DNA of 64,000 nt from assembly GCF_001649575.2 (NCBI RefSeq), contig NC_051444.1:20781983-20845982 (forward strand), in the 5' to 3' direction. The notes under the pieces are model-generated. The model was given only the letters and a program-made list of their open reading frames with translations, made no database searches and had not been told where the DNA came from. The position numbers and the translations under genes were made by a program. This DNA comes from Kryptolebias marmoratus. Lineage: Eukaryota; Chordata; Actinopteri; Cyprinodontiformes; Rivulidae. Below, piece by piece: positions 60,124 through 64,000 of the stretch. Position 1 is the first letter of the stretch, and every line of letters begins with the position of its first letter.

Positions 60124-60335
60124 TCATCTTCTGGTGTTTGCACATGAATGATTGGTATCTCCAAAGCTTTCCTCCATCATCTTCTCCCAAGACACAGATG
60201 TTCTAGACCAACAAACCATATCTGGCCTGATCATTGACCCATTAATCTCTTCTGGGAATTTTAGATGTATCTTGGAATTCCTTTCTGTTCCCAGTGACCA
60301 GCTGTTTGCCAACATGCCTGTTTCAATTGATGTTC
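60124..60335 (-). pseudogene. Decayed ORF fragment resembling a retroelement endonuclease-like region
   Basis: On the minus strand the frame at 60315-60124 reads ...IHLKFPEEINGSMIRPDMVCWS, then RTSVSWEKMMEESFGDTN. This matches the order LKFPEEI, RPDxVxWS and (E)LTVPWEExMEE of a conserved protein region carried by repeats in many fish genomes, which I associate with the RPD...E-type endonuclease of non-LTR elements. A deletion removed the part between RPDMVCWS and the SWEKMMEE segment, including the expected VELT acid. The frame then ends. A degraded continuation (to about 59900) is uncertain. The family attribution rests on remembered motifs only. Confidence 0.5.
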
Positions 60336-61261
60336 TGCAAAAGCTTTCCTCTAGTTTATTTATTTGATAAAAAAGTGCTCTCTCTTTCTTCAGTTGTTTT
60401 CTACTTGTCTCAGGTTCTGCTTCTGTCTACAATCATAAACTCAAGGAGATTTGACTTGTAGGAATGACATAATGCAGGTCAAAAGCAATAGCTGCAGCTT
60501 AGATTTTTTATTAAACTTCTGCAGCAGGCTAAGGATCCAAATACTTATTTGTTTAGTACACTGATTATTTAGAGAACACACAGAGACCACTTCCAGTGAG
60601 GAATGTTGCTAGTGCTATATTCTTTATTGTAACATTTCCTACAATGGACAAAGAACTCACTACCCAAAATCAAAGCTTTTGTTTCCCAACCACATTATAT
60701 GTGATAGCCTCATCCACAGTAACTGGAAGTGAAGGGTCAGTCTGGATTCCCAAGTTAGTTACAAAGTTAAGTGGGCATCAAGGTCGTGATCTAGCTTCAG
60801 CAGCAAGGCCAAAGGACTTCCTATCAGCTCACATGAACACACACATGTATGTGAGTCCTGATTCTGATTGACAGGACAATTTCTCCCGATTTGGCAATCG
60901 ACTTTGTAGTAAAATGCTCTGCTCTCCCCCTCACTCTCCTTTCCTCGGAACACAAACACAGCCTCGGCGACCACGCACACACAGACACTTGTAGGAAACT
61001 GCAGACACTGCACAAACACATGCAAATTATAGGACTTACGGTATCACACATGAGGGAAACACACTCAGGACCAAGCAGCACACATTTGCCATCAGACATT
61101 AGCCACACACACTCTCATCCTAATGCACTTCCAGACACATAAGGTGCTTCACTAAAACTGATGGAGGTCTTGGAAGGTGAAAGTTTATGTGGCTCACTAC
61201 TCTGATTAGAGGGGCGAAGATCTGAAAGTAATTGGCTCCTTTTACTTCCTTCTTTCTGTAG
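60336..61261. other. Spacer with CA-rich part
   Basis: Overlapping frames at 60596-61142 are threaded through ACAC-rich sequence and lack domains. It ends in a polypyrimidine tract and TAG (61260-61261). Confidence 0.45.
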
Positions 61262-61355
61262 ATTTACGAGGATCTCCACAAATGACTGGCAGCTTCTTTA
61301 CTACGGTCAAACAGTGAAGGATAAACTCACCCCTCCTCAGTATGCAGCCGCACTA
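61262..61355 (+). other. Candidate exon (weak)
   Basis: A strong acceptor (TTTTACTTCCTTCTTTCTGTAG, AG at 61260-61261) precedes, and a CTA followed by GTAAGA donor (GT at 61356-61357) follows. The 94-base interval is open in one frame (phase 1; begins FTRISTNDWQLLYYGQTVKD). The length is not a multiple of three. The peptide is unknown to me, and a single exon between 2-kb stretches without any other coding signal is weak support. Confidence 0.2.
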
Positions 61356-62475
61356 GTAAGAGTTGTGCGGGGACGCGCTGTGTGTTTATATGGAAAAGGG
61401 GAAGTACACACAAATGCAAGTCTGAAATCAACCTTACAAATGTGGCGTGAAGCTTGAGTACATTTGAGGCTGATTCAAAGTGTCAGTCAGCACTGCCTGG
61501 AGTGGCTTCCTCTACACATTTGCTGTCACCCAAAAAGGCTCAGGGTGTGGGTGTGTGCAACGGTTGCTCCTGCATTCTGTTTTTTTTTTCTTTTTTTCTG
61601 GTTGGGAAACACTGCTTACCCTATTAGCACTCCCTGTAATGTCTCCCTCTTGCTCTTAATCTGCACAACACGGCTGTCAGAGACAAAGCGAGACAACCGA
61701 GTGGACACTTCACTTCCAGAGTCGAAGAGAGGCGGCTGAGACATGAACATTTTCATCCTCCGGTCAATTATTTATTGATAACCTATTTATTTTTACCTTT
61801 AGTGTCAGTCAAATTGTTAGAAATGTGCATATATTCATGTTTAATTAATTTGCACATACAAAGGAGCCTCGAAAACACACATCCAGTTCTTCTAACTAAT
61901 GTATTATGTTTATAAGGCAGAAAATATTTATTATTCATCAGTGATGTGGATGGAGGAGAGGGGGGCCTCATTGGATATTACTATGTCACATTATTGTCAA
62001 ATGCAGAGGGACTTAAAGGGGACATCAAGCTTCATTAAAAGTGGTGGAAGACAGCAAAAGGAAACAGGCAACAAGATGGAAGAGAGTAACCATAGAAGTA
62101 GAAACATCTAGCCAGGGGTCCATGCAACAATTTGATGAGCGAGGTTTGTGTACAAACTGTTGTTTATTATTATCATTGTTTTCAGTGAAAATGAAATAAG
62201 ACGCCATTGCTTAAATGTGAATGAAGAAAGTGACAAAATTATGTGCATAACATTTACATAGTTTCTTTTAAATTAAAGGCAAACATGAGCTTATTTGTAG
62301 GCACAAAAAGCAGATTAAGTTCTTTATAATTTTGTCTAAAATGTTTTTCATTGCATAATGTCATAATGACCTCAAAGAAGGTCAAAACAGGATCTTTTTT
62401 TAAATATTTGTCATCAGTATTTTTTGAAACAAACAAAAATTAAAAATCTGTTCAGACTATTCTAACAAAAGAAAT
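61356..62475. other. Non-coding spacer
   Basis: Includes a T-run near 61580-61596 and AT-rich sequence. No recognised feature. Confidence 0.5.
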
Positions 62476-62479
62476 ACTC

Positions 62480-62770
62480 ATGGCACTTAACTAGATGGTG
62501 AGAATGTCTGCATTATCATTTCAAAATACAGAGAAATAACTTTTTTTTTTCCCCACGGCTAAAGATTTTTTCAAACAATTATAGCTTGTTCTTTTTATGA
62601 CATTGTTGTCGAAAATTTCCTTTAACTTATTAACCTGTCAAATTAAGTTTAATGGCAACAGCATCAAGCTAAAGTGAAACTGACGTGGAAAACACAGCAA
62701 TACAAAACAAACGAAACTGTAGAAATGTCTCCTTTGTTTTGGTTTCTATGGCACAAAGCAGGAGTAGACG
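62480..62770 (+). repeat. Diverged copy of dispersed repeat family A (middle and tail)
   Basis: Shares GAGAATGTCTGCATTATCAT, AAATACAGAGAAATAAC, GGCTAAAGATTTTTTCAAAC (62557-62576), TTTAACTTATTAACCTGTCA and the tail TTGTTTTGGTTTCTATGGCACA with the copies at 32650-32965 and 53187-53540, in the same order and orientation. The TAGCTTGGC part of the middle block is replaced by CCCCACGGC. Confidence 0.58.
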
Positions 62771-63485
62771 TGTGAAAAAGGCTGCTACGCAGTTGTTTCC
62801 CAGATGCTTTATATCTGGAGATCAAGTGGCTACACGACAAACAGTTATTAAAAATTACACTTTGAGAAAATCTTTAGCCATTAGTCACTTTTCAAACAAG
62901 TTTCCATGTGGGGCTGAGAAGGCAAAGGAAGTGTAAGATAAGAAAAGACTGACGTAAAACAAAACAAACAACAACAACAACAAAAACTATGTTGAGGCTA
63001 ATTTCTGATCAAAATGGCTGAGAAAAACAAGGTCTTTGTAAAGTCACCAAGGCTGCCATTTTCCATCAATAATAACCAGCAGTAAACAATATGGCTGAAT
63101 ACTACTTGACATTGTTGCAAATTTAACTTTAACAAATGTGCTTTTACTTTAATGTTAAACACATTTTACCAGTTCAAATCTAAACATGTTCAGTAACATC
63201 ATAATGACCGTAACAGTAGATGCCAAAACCACTAAATGAACTCGAAGAAATCATGCCAGAGTGCAACTTGTGAAATAAGACAAGTCAGTCTTGTTCAGGA
63301 CAACAAGAATATCTATATCGTGATACTCAAAAAAGTAGTTTGATCATTTTGAAGTGGAGTTCTGTGTAAAGGTTATCAAAAATAAATATCTTACTTGTTA
63401 CAGATAGCTGTCAGATTACCCTCATTTAAGAGAAAGAGTTTAATTTTGACACAATGGATGAGTTAACGGGAAATGGATCGCTGGT
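62771..63485. other. Spacer
   Basis: AT-rich, with a CAA run near 62968-62983. The text from about 63330 to 63480 (GTTTGATCATTTTGAAGTGG, GGTTATCAAAAATAAATATC and neighbours) resembles a fish repeat with an element-border look, possibly the left part of family B. Confidence 0.4.
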
Positions 63486-63690
63486 GTCTTGAAACAACTC
63501 AAATCTCCCAAATCGTATTGCTTTTCATGCACTTGCTATTTCATAAACCTTTTTACGCCACCATCAATCTTGCATTATGCGATTATTTACATGCAATTCT
63601 ATGAATATTTGCAATTGCCAGTAGTGGCAGCAGCAACTAGAATTTTTTTACATTTCTGCTAAAATAACCATGCAATGTGAAATTGACTGC
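63486..63690 (+). repeat. Dispersed repeat family B, copy 2
   Basis: TTGAAACAACTCAAAT (63489-63504) and CCACCATCAATCTTGCATTA (63559-63578) match copy 1 at 38111-38300, with a GCGATTATTT following. The preceding ATCGCTGGTGTC and the spacing agree with a dispersed repeat rather than chance. Confidence 0.55.
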
Positions 63691-64000
63691 TCTGTGCAGG
63701 TTTAAATATTAGTGTTTGGATGAACTACTGGGAAATTTTGAGGAGCAAAGTTGTTTGAAGATGTCAAAATCTGCTTGGAAAGTGGGTCTGCCCAGCAAGT
63801 CAATATTAGCTCATCAACGTGGTCAAAGCATACAATCTGCATGCACCCCTGCACTGCCATTGCAGCGTTTCTATTGTAGCTTGTAAGATAGTTATCTGTC
63901 ACTGAAACCAAAAAAAAAAGTTCCCTCCACAGAACATATGACTGTTTTGAAGAGCACCTATAACCCCTTTAGAAACTGAGTCAAACAAATTGTTCTACTA
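63691..64000. other. Non-coding spacer to window end
   Basis: No recognised feature; the short minus-strand frame has no domain. Confidence 0.5.

Noticed and set aside
1..64000. CRISPR arrays, operons, phage or bacterial defence genes
   Set aside because: No regularly spaced direct repeats, ribosome binding sites or prokaryotic genes occur; the mobile elements and microsatellites are vertebrate in type.

Overview
The window reads as non-coding nuclear DNA of a teleost fish. It is AT-rich, rich in microsatellites, contains assembly gaps, and has no continuous gene of any length. The teleost call rests on decayed mobile elements I recognise: two Rex3 (RTE-clade) non-LTR retrotransposon remnants, three copies of a tRNA-like SINE with an ATGGATGG-type tail, a 3' tail repeat ending in a GTGGCAACCCC...AGCAGCTGAAAGAAG block, a hAT transposase relic with BED-type cysteines, and other repeats typical of fish genomes. 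Nearly all open reading frames in the window are short, overlap simple repeats or carry TE debris. I annotate no intact protein-coding gene.

Layout. Positions 1-7.3 kb hold AT-rich spacer and the two minus-strand Rex3 fragments (about 1800-2885 and 6310-7250). Positions 7.3-20 kb hold spacer with microsatellites, a 3'-tail repeat (about 12.5 kb), the best SINE (13638-13981, with a perfect 16-bp target-site duplication), and two weak candidate exons (10979-11086, 19368-19511). At 20.5-22.3 kb a dispersed repeat appears to be interrupted by a piggyBac-like DNA transposon that contains the only large assembly gap (21197-21735). Positions 22.3-27.9 kb include complex-sequence blocks that look more like regulatory DNA than decayed repeats. 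At 27.9-28.7 kb lies a teleost repeat made of two diverged tandem units. Positions 30-45 kb hold more complex-sequence blocks, a hAT relic (41.3-41.9 kb) and the second SINE. Positions 45-64 kb are AT-rich spacer with the third SINE, an unusual nested inverted-repeat block (57898-58020), a decayed ORF resembling a retroelement endonuclease region (60.1-60.3 kb), and a third candidate exon (61262-61355).

Comparing the window with itself shows at least five diverged, same-orientation copies of one dispersed AT-rich repeat (about 5.25, 20.06, 32.65, 53.19 and 62.48 kb) and a second pair (38.1 and 63.5 kb). These are probably non-autonomous DNA transposons. I see no operon, CRISPR array, prokaryotic feature or novel multi-gene system. 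The overall picture is an intergenic region or very large intron, possibly with scattered cis-regulatory elements, which only cross-species alignment could confirm.
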